From Taenia hydatigena (Eukaryota; Platyhelminthes; Cestoda; Cyclophyllidea; Taeniidae): a stretch of DNA of 64,000 bases. Shown here piece by piece: positions 35,700 to 46,565 of the stretch (within the stretch, counting starts at the first letter, position 1; the number at the start of each line of letters is the position of its first letter). Under the pieces are notes generated by a model that saw only the letters and a program-made list of their open reading frames with translations, ran no database searches and was not told the origin of the DNA. The DNA is taken from NCBI GenBank assembly GCA_036345935.2, contig JADWOT020001156.1:1-64000 (forward strand). Direction: 5' to 3'. Both the position numbers and the translations under genes were made by a program.

Positions 35700-37000
35700 C
35701 ATGAAAGCGTCACTCCAATTCGTCGTTTACTTCAATTTGTTCACGAATACCACTCAATTCTTTTCGATAGCAAGTAGTTCGTGAAACACAGTGGTGCGGC
35801 TGGACAGGAAGCATAAGACTACGCTGACGGTCTTCATTTCGTCATCGGCTTGCCTTCCAGCATAGCATGTCGTTGAATGCCGGCTTATTCGCTTAAACTC
35901 CAACAAGTGTGGAGCTAGTTGCAATGATCACAGCACGGAATAGAATGCGGCTGGTCTAATACTACGGGGAAGACTGAAGTGATGCGCTGAAGTCAGCACA
36001 TGAATGACAAACACCATCCAGCTTGACAAATGTTCCGACCGGTGAAAACACCTCATTGAGGTGGTCAAACGTCCGCACTCGTGTGCCACGATAGGATAGG
36101 CAGTATTAAATGCATGCGCCGTTCATTCAGCTCCTTATGGCTAGCGCAGAGGAGTAGATGAGCTCGATATGCCCTACACACCGATTCGCGTTCACATTGC
36201 AAGCGTGATGACACCAATCGTAGGCGATCGTAGGTCCACGACCCAGAGCAGCTGCAATTCCATCACAAACAGTCCTCAAAATGGTCAAACTACAAATAAC
36301 AATTGCAAGACCACATTACCGGTCGAACAGTCAACATCCGAATTTGCCACCTGTTGGAAATCTTACCTCAATCCGAAAATGCACTTGTCACCATCACCTT
36401 GAATGCATTTGAGAACAATAACCAACCGCATCCCTTCCGAGCAGCTGCATGAATACTTGGAAATAATTTTACAGCATCAGAGTACATAAACGCCATATTC
36501 CCAGCCACATGCAGCTACCACAGCGTCTAAATTGTGAAGATATTTAAATCCCTTAAAACAAACTGAACTCAGTAACCAAAAACCTCTCGCAAAACTCGTA
36601 ACCACCAGCGCTGTCGTTCACAAGGCCAAATGGCAAGGTCTGGCGATGCACGCAAATCGCCTCAATAACGTCCATCTTGATGGCAATCTAAAGGCCACCG
36701 CTTCATCTGCCAAACACTACTAATACAGCCCAAAAATGCTTCTTGAAACACTAGTCTTTGCGAAAGCTGTTGAATAAGCCACTATGGACCACAACTTCTG
36801 ACGTTTCATGAGTCCATTTATGGGTGCAAACAGCAATCGCGCCTTAAATTACAAACAAGTCGAGTAGCATCTCTCAATCCACCCTGCTTCTGAGGGCGAG
36901 TCAGACGTTTCAAATACCATTCAGCTGAACAATCCCAAACAAGGTGCCGGACTGTAGATAAAATAACGGCCTAACGTCTGCATCCCTACCACGCCAAATG
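35700..37000 (-). mobile_element. Decayed Ty3/gypsy-like pol relic
   Basis: On the minus strand near 36690-36560 one frame reads IAIKMDVIEAICVHRQTLPF followed by GLVNDSAGGYEFCERFL. This fits the Ty3/gypsy reverse-transcriptase block (Q[IV]...KTAF...PFGL-x-N-A-x-x-[FY]). Near 36070-35950 another reads TFDHLNEVF then FVKLD, resembling the segment after the YxDD box (EHLxxVFxRL...KL). Near 35780-35720 YRKELSGIREQIE loosely resembles the RNase H R-E-L-L-A-I helix. Stops and shifts are frequent, and PFGL to the post-YxDD block is about 530 bp instead of under 150, so an insertion or rearrangement is needed. No LTRs were found. The match rests on short motifs. Confidence 0.42.
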
Positions 37001-38248
37001 ATCTTCACCATAACCAACCACTGGTGACTGCCCGTAATTTTGCATAGCTACAAGACGTTTAGTTGCCTTGTTACACTCCATGGGAGAGAAAGGCGCTAGC
37101 CAGTAATTGCAAGAAACCCAGTGTCCTCAGCTCCCAAAATTAGCAGCTAAAATGAAGCGGGTAATGCCCTTACATGTCCGAGAATTCAGTCGAACCGAAC
37201 AGGTACTTACTCCGAAGTTGCAGGCACCCCAGCTGACACTTTATGGCTCCCGCCAAATGTGATGCACACTTGCCATGATTTTCCCTGCACAAAGTGTTTG
37301 TTTGCAAGAGAGTGAGCGCAGTCCTGAGCACTGTTGACTTGATGTCACTTCATTCCCATCTTGTTAATTTTGGTTTCCCATGTGATGCGTTGATGTGAGA
37401 AAGGGATGGCGATATAAGAGGAGGAATGAAGGGGGTACGGATAAGAATGAGGTGGTACCGCTGTTCCATAGCGAAGACCACACCCTACCCCACTCACCTT
37501 AGCAAAGTAAACGTCACTGTTGGCCCGATTTCTCCGTATGTTGCAAGCTCAAGTAAGTTGCTGTTGGACGTAAAAGGCGTAAATCGCGATTGACTGCTGC
37601 AGTGTACAGCTAGCAACCAACCATCCAGCCACGCATACAAAGGATCTATTAGTCCAATTTTTACGGAAAGTATGCCCTCATTACGAATGCCTTATCCAGA
37701 TCAAAATAAATGACTGGCATATATTTTGAGTTTCATCTGTTGATTAAGTGCTAGTCTACTAGCTGAGGGCCTCACACGCTGAAGTGTCCTAGGGGTCCAG
37801 GACGAGAAGTATTTACCCTTGATGCTTCATGGAAATAAATTAGATCCAGTTGCTCATCAAATAAGTACAAAGGTTTACTGAGTGCAAAATAAGTTGACGA
37901 ATTAGTTTCAGTTAGGGATTGGCAGCAAGGCTTGGATGAAATGGAATGGTAAGCAATAGAGTAATAGAATCTTCATCACATGCATCATGCCTTAGGGCAC
38001 TCACTAATCACTAAGCTCAGAAGCTAGATTTTTACAAGTGCGATGTTCTTTTACCCTTCTAAAGCAAAAAATCTAATCTAGCAGACAAATTAGTATGATA
38101 CTAGGAAATTGTGATTAATGAGGTGGAGAGATTGAACGCCTACCATGTGCTTTTTGCGCCCTGTTAAGGAGAGCTGCGTTTGGAAAGGCTGATTTCAGTG
38201 CTCGGAACCTAAATCGCAGACAGCACTGAGCGCAGGGAATGCAGCAGG
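37001..38248. other. Unresolved, possibly further retroelement remains
   Basis: The GC-richer part (to about 37300) continues the composition of the pol relic and may hold its upstream portion, but I recognise no protease or gag motif. The rest holds nothing recognisable. Confidence 0.3.
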
Positions 38249-38613
38249 CTATGGTGATGGCCAAAAGAGGTCTATGCACCCCATGATTTGGCGACAAATT
38301 GGTTGAAGTCTCCCATAGCGCTTAATCAATTTCTTGACAAAATGCAAGAAATGCTGTCGGGCTAATGAGCACATATTGTATTCTCGGTTGTCGGAACGGA
38401 AACACAAGCGAGGCAGAATAATGTTCGCCCGGTTAGTCAATTTCATGGGAGTCAAATTTTGGTACATTCTTCTGAACAGAATAGTCAAAACTGTCTCGCC
38501 ATGAGCACTAAACACATTTTGCTGCAAAGATGCGGTGCCTGTTTTGTGCTGACATTTGCTATGTGCTTTTAATCGTTCTCCTCTACATTTGACGAGCACA
38601 AGCTTGTTCAACT
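38249..38613 (-). CDS. 120-codon terminal exon or ORF, unknown product
   Basis: This is one of the longest clean frames in the window. An acceptor (CCACCTTAACATATCTTGCAG) sits just above 38613, then two bases and 120 open codons run to TAG. The product is basic and cysteine-containing (LVLVKCRGERLKAHSKCQHK, then HFLHFVKKLIKRYGR) with no recognised domain. It lies at the low-coordinate end of a 5-kb run of minus-strand coding-like frames and may belong to the same element or gene. Confidence 0.5.
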
Positions 38614-39170
38614 CTGCAAGATATGTTAAGGTGGAAGCTCATTCAAGTGTCCACTGGTAGCGACTTATCCAAAAATTGCAAACTAAAGCAAACGGTTGCT
38701 TGAAGCCTGCTTTCAACCAAATAAAACTTCTAAGAAATGTAATGGCATCTTACCAATTCTGCATTTCTTACCGCCTCCAGAATTGATGTGGTACATGCAA
38801 TCTGTATCATGAAGGAAGCGATGATATTAACGAGATTGTGCGATGTTAAAAAGTGCTCAAAAAACCCTTTCCTCAGTTGCCTAGATAAAATCGCAGTGGT
38901 CAAATTAATTTGCTAACAATCAAAGGAAATGCCGAGAGTTGTGCGCAGCAGTGCTGGTGGAATGGGTCTTAGATAGGATTTTCTAACTTTACAGTCTTGA
39001 AGCCCATGTTCGAAGTAAGAAACAGTTTGTGCAATTAACTGCGATGGAAGGTTGTATGTTAAAACACTGATACTTAATCTTTACTCAGTATTTTCTCATA
39101 ATCCTGAAGACAGGCGCACTTTGTCTTTGGTTTGCTTCTCTACACACCTGTCAGATACAAATACCAAACA
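38614..39170. other. No recognisable gene
   Basis: This gap separates two minus-strand coding-like exons. No splice-bounded frame is seen inside it. Confidence 0.4.
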
Positions 39171-39503
39171 TCATGAGAACCTCATTCTCAACAATTTCCA
39201 ATGGACACAAGAGGATAGTGAATGCATGTGAACGCCACTTGCAGAACGACAAACTCGCTCGGCCCTGGCTATACAAATTTTCATCTGTTGACCATAATTA
39301 CATGCATAAATTGCGCAGCAGAATTCGATACTTTTGAAGCAGACTTCGGAGGCATCAGCATGATTGTGTTCAATTATTACTTTTACTAGCCAAAGACTAG
39401 CAAACTGGAGTTGATATAGTAAGAAGAGCAACAAGCCATTTTCAAGAAGGGCAACTCTAACAGGACCAAACTGGAAGTAAAATTGCTCCACAAAATCTTC
39501 GAG
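39171..39503 (-). CDS. Terminal exon with a hydrophobic segment, unknown product
   Basis: An acceptor (GATTCATTTTATTCCCTTAAG) precedes 39503. The frame is then open for 110 codons to TGA at 39171-39173 and remains open upstream to about 39560. It begins LEDFVEQFYFQFGPV and continues with a long hydrophobic run (LLLFLLYQLQFASLWLVKVI) typical of a membrane helix. A Cys-rich, basic C-terminal part follows. No family is recognised. It has no internal ATG near its start, so it is an exon or a truncated gene. Confidence 0.5.
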   Translation of the reverse strand, partial: LEDFVEQFYFQFGPVRVALLENGLLLFLLYQLQFASLWLVKVIIEHNHADASEVCFKSIEFCCAIYACNYGQQMKICIARAERVCRSASGVHMHSLSSCVHWKLLRMRFS

Positions 39504-39632
39504 CTTAAGGGAATAAAATGAATCGCCGAGTAAAGCGGTTACAATTAAGAGTGCACAAGTGATTTACCAGCCACTAACTGCTCTTTCTCGGTGTCATGCG
39601 CAGAAATACAATTACAAGTCCTTAAAATCTTA

Positions 39633-40026
39633 CATGCTTGCTTGTCTTTTTATCTTCCTGTCTTTTGCAGTCCATGCGGGACTACAAGTGCCCGATCCTG
39701 CGCATTCGCACTATAGATACTATTGTGCCTCACGCTCTAAACATCAGTAGACTGTTGGGTCATTACAAGCATCCACTGCAGAATTGTTCTCGCTCCCTGT
39801 CCGGCAGTGTATAGCAGATGCACATGACTTTGAGGCAGCAAGCAATGAAGGGAGGCTGAGCCATCCGCAAGATAAGTGGTTATGTGTTCCCTCGAGCAGT
39901 TTAGCCAGCCTGAGGCCCTCATTGTAAATCTGGGCTCCTCTATTAAAGCCACCGTTTTGTTTAATAGATCGTCGGATTGGAATGCAGTCTGGTTGCCAAG
40001 CCGAATAATCGCGCAAATCTGTAAGT
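39633..40026. other. Region open on both strands; exon strand undecided
   Basis: On the plus strand, strong acceptors end at 39671 (TTTTTATCTTCCTGTCTTTTGCAG) and 39806, each followed by 40-47 open codons; the second reads CIADAHDFEAASNEGRL. A plus frame also runs into a perfect donor at 40019-40025. On the minus strand the reverse complement of that donor (CTAACTTACAG) is a perfect acceptor, followed by about 90 open codons. At most one strand is likely coding here. A plus ORF starting MLACLFIFLSFAVHA looks like a signal peptide but is probably just the pyrimidine tract. Confidence 0.3.
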
Positions 40027-40226
40027 TAGCAACAATGGTTAGTAAAATACCCTTGCATAAAGTCACCATTATTGCGAACTTATTCACAGCAGTGCAGTGG
40101 TTAACCTTACCAGTAAAGATATTTCAGCATTAATTATGCCGTAGAAGCGTAACTTATTGATTTTATCTTGCTTTCTACTCATTATGCTCACACAATTATA
40201 CAAAAATCTTATTATCCGCTTTTGCC

Positions 40227-41190
40227 TCACATATAACACGGAGCTATGGTCTCGTGGTCATTTAGAAAAATACCGAAATGGATGACTTGAAACATACTTT
40301 GATGATATCCCTCTGTAGGTCTATCGGGCTTTACGATTGGCATGTCCATAACATTGAAGTTCGTAATGTGAAAACCGCCCCGATAATTCATGGTTTCGAA
40401 AGCACCTGACCCTGTCATAGGTCTTACAGCATTAGGAAAGCCGTCTTCGCTTATAGTAATCGAAATTTAATTAAGATTAACAACTTGTTCTCTAACAACA
40501 GATACGATTCTTCTAATAGCTTCTGTTTGAGATGGTGGTGAGCGGCTAATTTAAAGCGCAGCTTTCCCAAAGGAAATAAATGGATAGGATGCGTTCCATT
40601 TGCTGTTTAACATAGGTGCATAGCTTTAAAATTTATACTTATAAATAAAAAGCGTAGCGTAGAAGCAGCCGCTTGATTGCCTTCTAAGACTTTTTATAAT
40701 TTTGGTGCTTTAGCCATGCATCGGTTTCTGAAAGACAAAGCATGATCAGTATTGGCAAAAGGAATGGATGGTGTCGACATTTCTGCTGTCCTATTCCCCA
40801 CACCACCTACAAACTTGACATTTTGAGTTCCTATAAGCAAAGCATTCTCCCCAGGAACTGTTGCGTCTTTAACTTTGCCTGCCATTGCATATGATCCCTC
40901 CCATGTGAAACTTCAACTCGTGCATACATTTGATTTAGACAAAACCATCTTTCTTAAACAGTCTAATTGGCATGTGCGTAGATAAATTGGCGGTTCTTCT
41001 GTGCTGTCAATTACCAAACATGAACTCATTTGTAAATAAAAGTTATGCTGGACAAAAGAAGTTCCTAATGCTTTTCTGTTTTGGCTTGTAAGACGATATT
41101 TAAGGTCTTCATTTGTTGCAATAGCTATTATTACAGCTATTACATCAACTTCCACATCGGTTCCTCCCAGTAAACGTTCGAAGTCGTCCT
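40227..41190 (-). pseudogene. Decayed minus-strand coding tract, unknown family
   Basis: Reading down the minus strand, successive blocks look protein-coding but are separated by stops and frame changes. About 41190-40913 begins with ITEDDFERLLGGTDVEVDVI. 40885-40694 contains ENALLIGTQNVKFVGGVG. About 40540-40227 contains FETMNYRGGFHITNFNVMDM. The blocks are co-oriented with the duplicated relic just upstream and may be later genes of the same element. I recognise no family. The GC content is not raised, so openness is not a composition artefact. Confidence 0.4.
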
Positions 41191-41292
41191 CAGTTATCGT
41201 TGTAGTTAGGATTCATTCCATCAATGCCATCGTCTATGCAAATTAGTACACAGAAAAGCCGTTTGATCTCCCCTTCGATTAATTGTAGTAAC

Positions 41293-42417
41293 CTACATGT
41301 AAATACTAATAGCTTGCCGATTTACTAGCATCGTTAACTCAACCGCAGGGATGCTAGTATTAAACCTGCCAAAGGCGATTTTCCGGTATGTGTGATGCCA
41401 TGAAAGAATGCGGTATTTGTCTTTTTCCTTGTTCGTATTATCGATAACATTCAGCAGAAAGGCTTTTTTGTTACGGTGTTTGGCAGAAGCATAGGTTCCT
41501 ACCGATCAGTTCCTTTTCAAGATTTTTCGCATCTTTTATGGGATAAGCTTTAAATACTTTCTGAATAAGGTGTAGATATTTCCTTTCGAATGAATTCTTT
41601 GCTACGGAGATTACTTGTATTTCCTCGCCAATTGATTCGATGAAGACTAGTCGTTGCATTCATTCCTACCGCCTTTTCGACTGAGAAGATATCATACAGC
41701 TCTTCGGATCTGGTGATATATCCATGCCACATCTCTTTGGGGAGTCGTCATACTTAGAACGCCGATCATTGACATTCAATTCCGCTTTGCAGTTGTTTCG
41801 GCCGCGGCGAAATTTTGGATAGTTGCAGGCCTTGCAAGATCTTATGGGAGGCATCAAATGCGCTAAGGCACAGATATCCTGCAATTTTGTTCCTACGCGT
41901 GCCAATTCGCCACGACATCTCATGCACTGTATAACTCCTAATGGATTTCGGACATTATGTCTCCCTAATCGTAATTGGTGCTATTTAGCTCTATTCACTC
42001 CGAAATCGGAACATATGCAATCCATTTTTCTAATAGAATTTGTATAGGACGATCCGAATAGAACGAAGATGTGGTCTTCATGTGTAGTGTATATACAAGA
42101 AGATTTCGCAGGCAATTTTATCCAATTCTCAATTGTTCTTGCATAGTAGTCTTTTCTTCCAAAGTAAGTTATCGCGATTCTATTAATGAGGACTTCTGAA
42201 TTTGTTGAATTATATTCCGCAGCCATCCCAGGATGTAAGTAATCGTGCATTCCCGGAACCAACCATTCCAGCTTTAGAGTTCGTCTACCGTCTGCCATTC
42301 TTGGATTGAGAGTTCTCGGTTAAAGCAGACTGCAAACAGTGGGATAGAGTTAGGTCTACCTGCATAAGTGTTTTTTGCGCTTCTTCCATCGAAAAGATCT
42401 TCTTGAGAGCCCAACAT
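41293..42417 (-). pseudogene. Zinc-ribbon-like relic, copy A
   Basis: This co-oriented relic begins with ATG at 42417 (MLGSQEDLF). It includes NRELSIQEW, a block at about 42300-41990 with YFGRKDYYARTIENW, a metal-binding-like pair QCMRC ... SCKAC (two CxxC about 29 residues apart), YITRSEELYDIFSVEKAVG, and finally NKEKDKYRILSWHHTYRKIA before TAG near 41293. Frameshifts lie near 42300, 41960, 41730 and 41480, and at least one in-frame stop is present. The total would be about 375 residues. The protein family is unknown to me. A second diverged copy lies immediately upstream in the same orientation. Confidence 0.5.
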
Positions 42418-42639
42418 GAATGTGATGGTGAACTCTGCTAGTTGATATTTAAGCTATGCTGCGACGCACCAGTGGTTCGATTTTAACCAACAAAATGCAA
42501 TTATGATCCAATAGTCTGATGACAATATTCCTGACTGCTTAAGAGCAATGGTCTTTTCAACCAGTGGCAAACTTGTCTTGTGAGGCAATCTGTTAATATT
42601 CTCTAAGTATTAAGTTGGTTTTACTATGCAAAGCGGTTC

Positions 42640-43476
42640 TCTGTTATGCAACTATATACATATATATCTTTCATAGCCATTTTGTACCAACGCAATTCCA
42701 TGGTAGCATTTATTTTAACAGCTTCTTCAACAAGGAGCTTATCGTATAACCCTTCGGTGCGAGTAATATTGCGAGCCTAAGTTCCTTTTCGCAGGTTATC
42801 ATAAGTCAAACGCCTGTTGCTTGCTTTCAGCCGTATTTTTCTCATGCTGTGAATTCTTCGAAATTCCGAGATTCCACGACAATCAGTACTCCTTGATGGT
42901 GGCAGCATTTCCGCAATATAATAGCGTTCTTGCGGTTCTGTTCCCAAAAGCACCAGCTGTCCTCCACATTTCATGCACTGCAAAATGCGAATTGGATCGG
43001 CAGCATACTGCTTCTTAGCCGGGTTTTGATACCAACCTTTTTAATCAATGCTGAAGTCTCTGAAAATTCTGCCAACTTTTCTGCTGGAATTTGTATCTGT
43101 GAAGGAAAACAGCATATCTGCATGATTATATGCAATGCATAATTGCAGGGAGCTATACACGGCACTTTTGTCTATTTGTATACTATTGCGGCCGAACATT
43201 CTCTTGACACAACGGCGGGCCCCAAAACATTTCTCTTGGAAACATTTGCATTTGATACGCTAGGTCCTTCAGCCAGCCTAGATGATACGCTGCCTTCCGT
43301 TGCGAACACTACGTCTTCCAGTCACAGGGTCTCCTCCACATTTTCCCGATCCTCGATTGAGAGTTCTCTGTCAAGGTTGACGTCAAACAGCTCGATAGGT
43401 TGAGATCCATCTGCATCGACATCGCTTTCCCTTCTCCATCGCTATCAGCAAACAAGCTGCGTTGAGAGGACGTCAT
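42640..43476 (-). pseudogene. Zinc-ribbon-like relic, copy B
   Basis: This is a diverged tandem copy of the relic at 41293-42417. The start MTSSQRSLF matches MLGSQEDLF, and LDRELSIED matches NRELSIQEW. RILQCMKCGGQL matches VIQCMRCRGEL, although the second CxxC is reduced to one cysteine. NITRTEGLYDKLLVEEAVKI matches YITRSEELYDIFSVEKAVG. Shared order over several blocks at low identity shows an old duplication, not chance. Stops and frameshifts make it non-functional as it stands. The middle block (about 43290-43040) is the least similar. Confidence 0.5.
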
Positions 43477-43749
43477 ATATGGTTGCGCAAGCTTTATTTC
43501 AAGCATTTATACTATGAAGGGAGGTACTTTATTGGCTTTTTTTAAACCGACAACAAGCAAAAGTAATTAATTCATCTTGCGACTATGGCTTCCTTTGTTT
43601 TAGCAGCTTTCATGCTAATGACCTGCGTCTGTACAGATTGATAAGCATAGTGCACTCATTAAAATGTTTGCTGTCTGGATAAGGAATAAATTGTTTGCTT
43701 TCCAAGCAAAAAATATCTTAGTTAAACATTGTTTTTCACCGGCCAGCAG

Positions 43750-43895
43750 GTCTACACGAAAAAGAGACGCTAGTAGCAAAAATGACATTCTAGATCATTT
43801 TAAACATCAAAAAATGGAACTCTCGCACCAATTATTAAGCTTGAGCAAAAGAATGGCCCTCATTTTGTCTTCTATAATAAGTGTTTACGCCTTTG
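43750..43895 (+). CDS. Candidate internal exon, unknown product
   Basis: An acceptor with a good pyrimidine tract (TTGTTTTTCACCGGCCAGCAG) ends just before 43750 and a donor (CTTTG/GTATGT) follows 43895. The frame is open throughout. The peptide is basic and helical at first (KNDILDHFKHQKMELSHQLL) and ends hydrophobic (MALILSSIISVYAF), like a membrane helix. No family is recognised. It is on the strand opposite to both neighbouring tracts. Confidence 0.4.
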
Positions 43896-44540
43896 GTATG
43901 TTTCATTTCTTAATCTTGTTATTTTTGTAGGAACATTTGAATGATCATTAGGTATGCATTTTTAATGCTAGGCCCATCTTCAGGAAACTTGAAGATAACG
44001 AATGCATTGCAGCGGCTACACAAGTAGCCGACACCTCAATCCCAAAGTTCGTAGTTTTGTCGTATGCCACTTTAGTGCTAAATGGTTTATCCTTCCTTCC
44101 TAATGTCTGTGAGACTCTAGGCAAATTCCTAGATAGATGATGCTAGACACCACTTACCAACGTGGTTTCTGAGCGATCATCTTTGTGAGGCCGTTTCCGC
44201 TGAAAACAGTGCATCTTTAAGGTTTACCAAAATGTCTTTCAAATTGTTGACGCAATTAACCAGGCATTTCCCAATCCTGGTGATTAGCTTTTTGGCATGA
44301 CTGCAGTAAAACGATAAAAAGCGAGTCTTTTTGGTCTCTAATAGATTTACCTCCATCGATACTTACGTGTCTGATATCAGCAAATGCAATATCCCAGATT
44401 CTTCAAGCCGCGCATCTAAATGTTGTATGCAAGTTCATACGATCAATTTGCGTTAGAATGCGTGGTGTCTGGGGCTCAGTTGACCAACGAATAATAAAAT
44501 ATCTATTCACCTATTAATAAGCTAATGCCTTAACTCCTAC
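43896..44540. other. No firm gene
   Basis: A minus-strand stretch near 44400-44350 ends in a strong donor (GACAC/GTAAGT) after about 16 open codons and could be a small exon of the 44.5-46.6-kb gene. Support is thin. Confidence 0.25.
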
Positions 44541-46565
44541 CTCTGTTATGAGTTTATGCCAAATCTCTATAATGGCTGTGGTAACACGAGTTGATTTTTG
44601 ATTCCATCCAAGGCCTGTGGCAGGTTCTCGTTCTTTGAGAAGATTATTGGTACCCAATGCATTGAAGAATGCTGGATCTCCCACATTCTGAGTGAAAAAA
44701 TGGGAAAAAATATAAGGCGACATTTTATGAAATCGCGCTTTTTGTTGATGTTTTAGCAGGACACTGCATTTTACGCTCGAATACTTAATTATATGAGCTA
44801 AGATCCTTCATTTGAGACTTCTTTTGCAATGGCAGGCCCTTCATTCAAATCATCGCAATAACAGCCCAGCTAGCACAATTTCTTGCGACCATTGGACTGC
44901 ACTGCGTCATGGTTCACATACTGGTAGTTCGCTCACTAGCATACTCTTCCCAGCTTACGAGCATTCTTTATGGAAAAAAGATTTCGCCTGCAGGTCATTG
45001 CGATCAATTTGCAAAACAGTTAGCAGCGATGTTTGATTTCATAATTTAATTGTGGTTCGGAGACGTAGAAGCCGGGTTGGATAACTCGCATACTCACATC
45101 GCAGCTTTACTGATGTGAAGGTGTAATATTAAGTATTTAATTGCAAGAAGATTGCAGTACTCTTTATTTGTGAGCGATGAAACTCAGTTTAAGCACTTTC
45201 GAGGCAAAAATTCTATAGTATTCGTGCCTATCGGTTGATGCCGCATGGAATTGTGGCGAACCCTGCATTCCAAATTACCCCATTCCCATATTGAACTCTT
45301 GGCTTTCCTTGATTCTGGTCACTGCATTTTGAAATCGGTTGCTATGTTTATTTTGGTAACGCTCAAGTGAATTAATGCCTTCAGAATTCGATGGGCTCCT
45401 TTTAGACCTTCATGAGAGAAGGGTCCACGCCCTCAAGCAGATCAATGGATCGTTGGTCTAATCACACCTTTCTGACCCCTGGCTCATTTCTTTGTCAACC
45501 ACAATGCCCTCATGTATGACTGTGTTGCCTTCATGATATGCGGGTTTCCGCGGGTGTCATATTTCTTTTGCTACATTATTGTTGACTTAAAATGTGCGTC
45601 TGGAAAAATATATACGGTGGCTTGGATTATCAACAGATACGCGTGTGGAGTGCTACGACTAAAATTTAAATTGAATGCTACAATTTGAATTGCCGATGCC
45701 AGTATTCCATCAATCAGGACGAACAAATTAGTTTCAGTGAATCACGAAGCCTTATCACTACACGAATTTATTAATGATTTATTTTAAGTAAATCCAACAG
45801 TTATTGTGCCAATGTCTTTCCATGATGTTGAAGGTGAGACTACAAAAATATACTTGGCTCTTTCAGGTGGCGGTCGGAATGCAGCTCTGCTACAGAGCAA
45901 TAAAGCTGATACATCGCAAGTCTTTACGGGGTTCAGCTCAAAGCTACTGGAATGCGCAAATGACTCAATGTAGTGATAGCTGTTTGAATGATTGGGCTTC
46001 CCACTGAAGAGCTAAAATGCAAGTATGTGTAGGGACTCCATAAAAGCGAAGGAACGACAGTCGCCTAAAAGACATTGCAGCATTCAGCAAACTGGGCGGT
46101 TGATTTAGAGCAAGATTAAACAGGTGATTGATTAAGAACAAAATGGCTAACCCTACGGACTGTTTAATCATAGAATAAGTGAAACATAAATAGGCGTGCA
46201 GGTGGGCAAGCAAGGGGTTTCAGTGTTGCAGGCCTCTTTAGACACCAAGGCCTCACCATCAGTGAGAGTCGTGGCTGTTGCTTCTTCTCTATTTCCTCCT
46301 GCACAAAGCAGACCCTCCAAAGTGCAGCATTTATTGCATTTTCGACGGATGAGCAACCAATATTAGAACAAAACTAGAGGCCATGAAAAACAGAATTCAT
46401 TTTGTACTTATTTGATGAGAGATAGCTTCTGAAATGGTATGCTAACGAGTAAATTAAATAAAAAGCCACGGCTCTCCCATAGTTTAAAGGGAAACCTTCA
46501 AAGAGCGCCACTTCTACCTCATCGATAATGAATGCGCCAATTATGGACATAAAATGAATTCTGCA
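44541..46565 (-). CDS. Multi-exon minus-strand gene, unknown product
   Basis: Three exons have good splice sites and phase-0 ends: 46565-46518 (16 codons), 46373-46257 (39 codons; acceptor CTGTTTTTCATGGCCTCTAG, donor ATG/GTGAGG) and 44687-44541 (49 codons; acceptor TTTTTTCACTCAG, donor GAG/GTAGGA). A possible further phase-0 exon at 46064-45948 has a weak donor (GTAGCT). Recognisable stretches include CSSVENAINAALWRVCFVQE, with a helical EEIEKKQQ tail, and VGDPAFFNALGTNNLLKERE. All exons are multiples of three in phase 0, so the joins do not test each other. I recognise no family. The gene's two ends lie outside what I can define. Confidence 0.45.

Noticed and set aside
36169..36402. Plus-strand ORF and the open plus frame to 36.9 kb as a gene
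   Set aside because: The minus strand carries reverse-transcriptase-like motifs over the same bases; the plus frame is most simply its shadow.
39633..39748. Short secreted peptide with a signal sequence
   Set aside because: The hydrophobic stretch coincides exactly with the pyrimidine tract of a splice acceptor, which mimics a signal peptide.
41840..41945. Sec23/Sec24-type zinc finger in the duplicated relic
   Set aside because: Only the first CxxC context is vaguely similar; spacing and all flanking sequence differ.
42640..42670. TA-rich run as a microsatellite or promoter
   Set aside because: It is too short and irregular to call.
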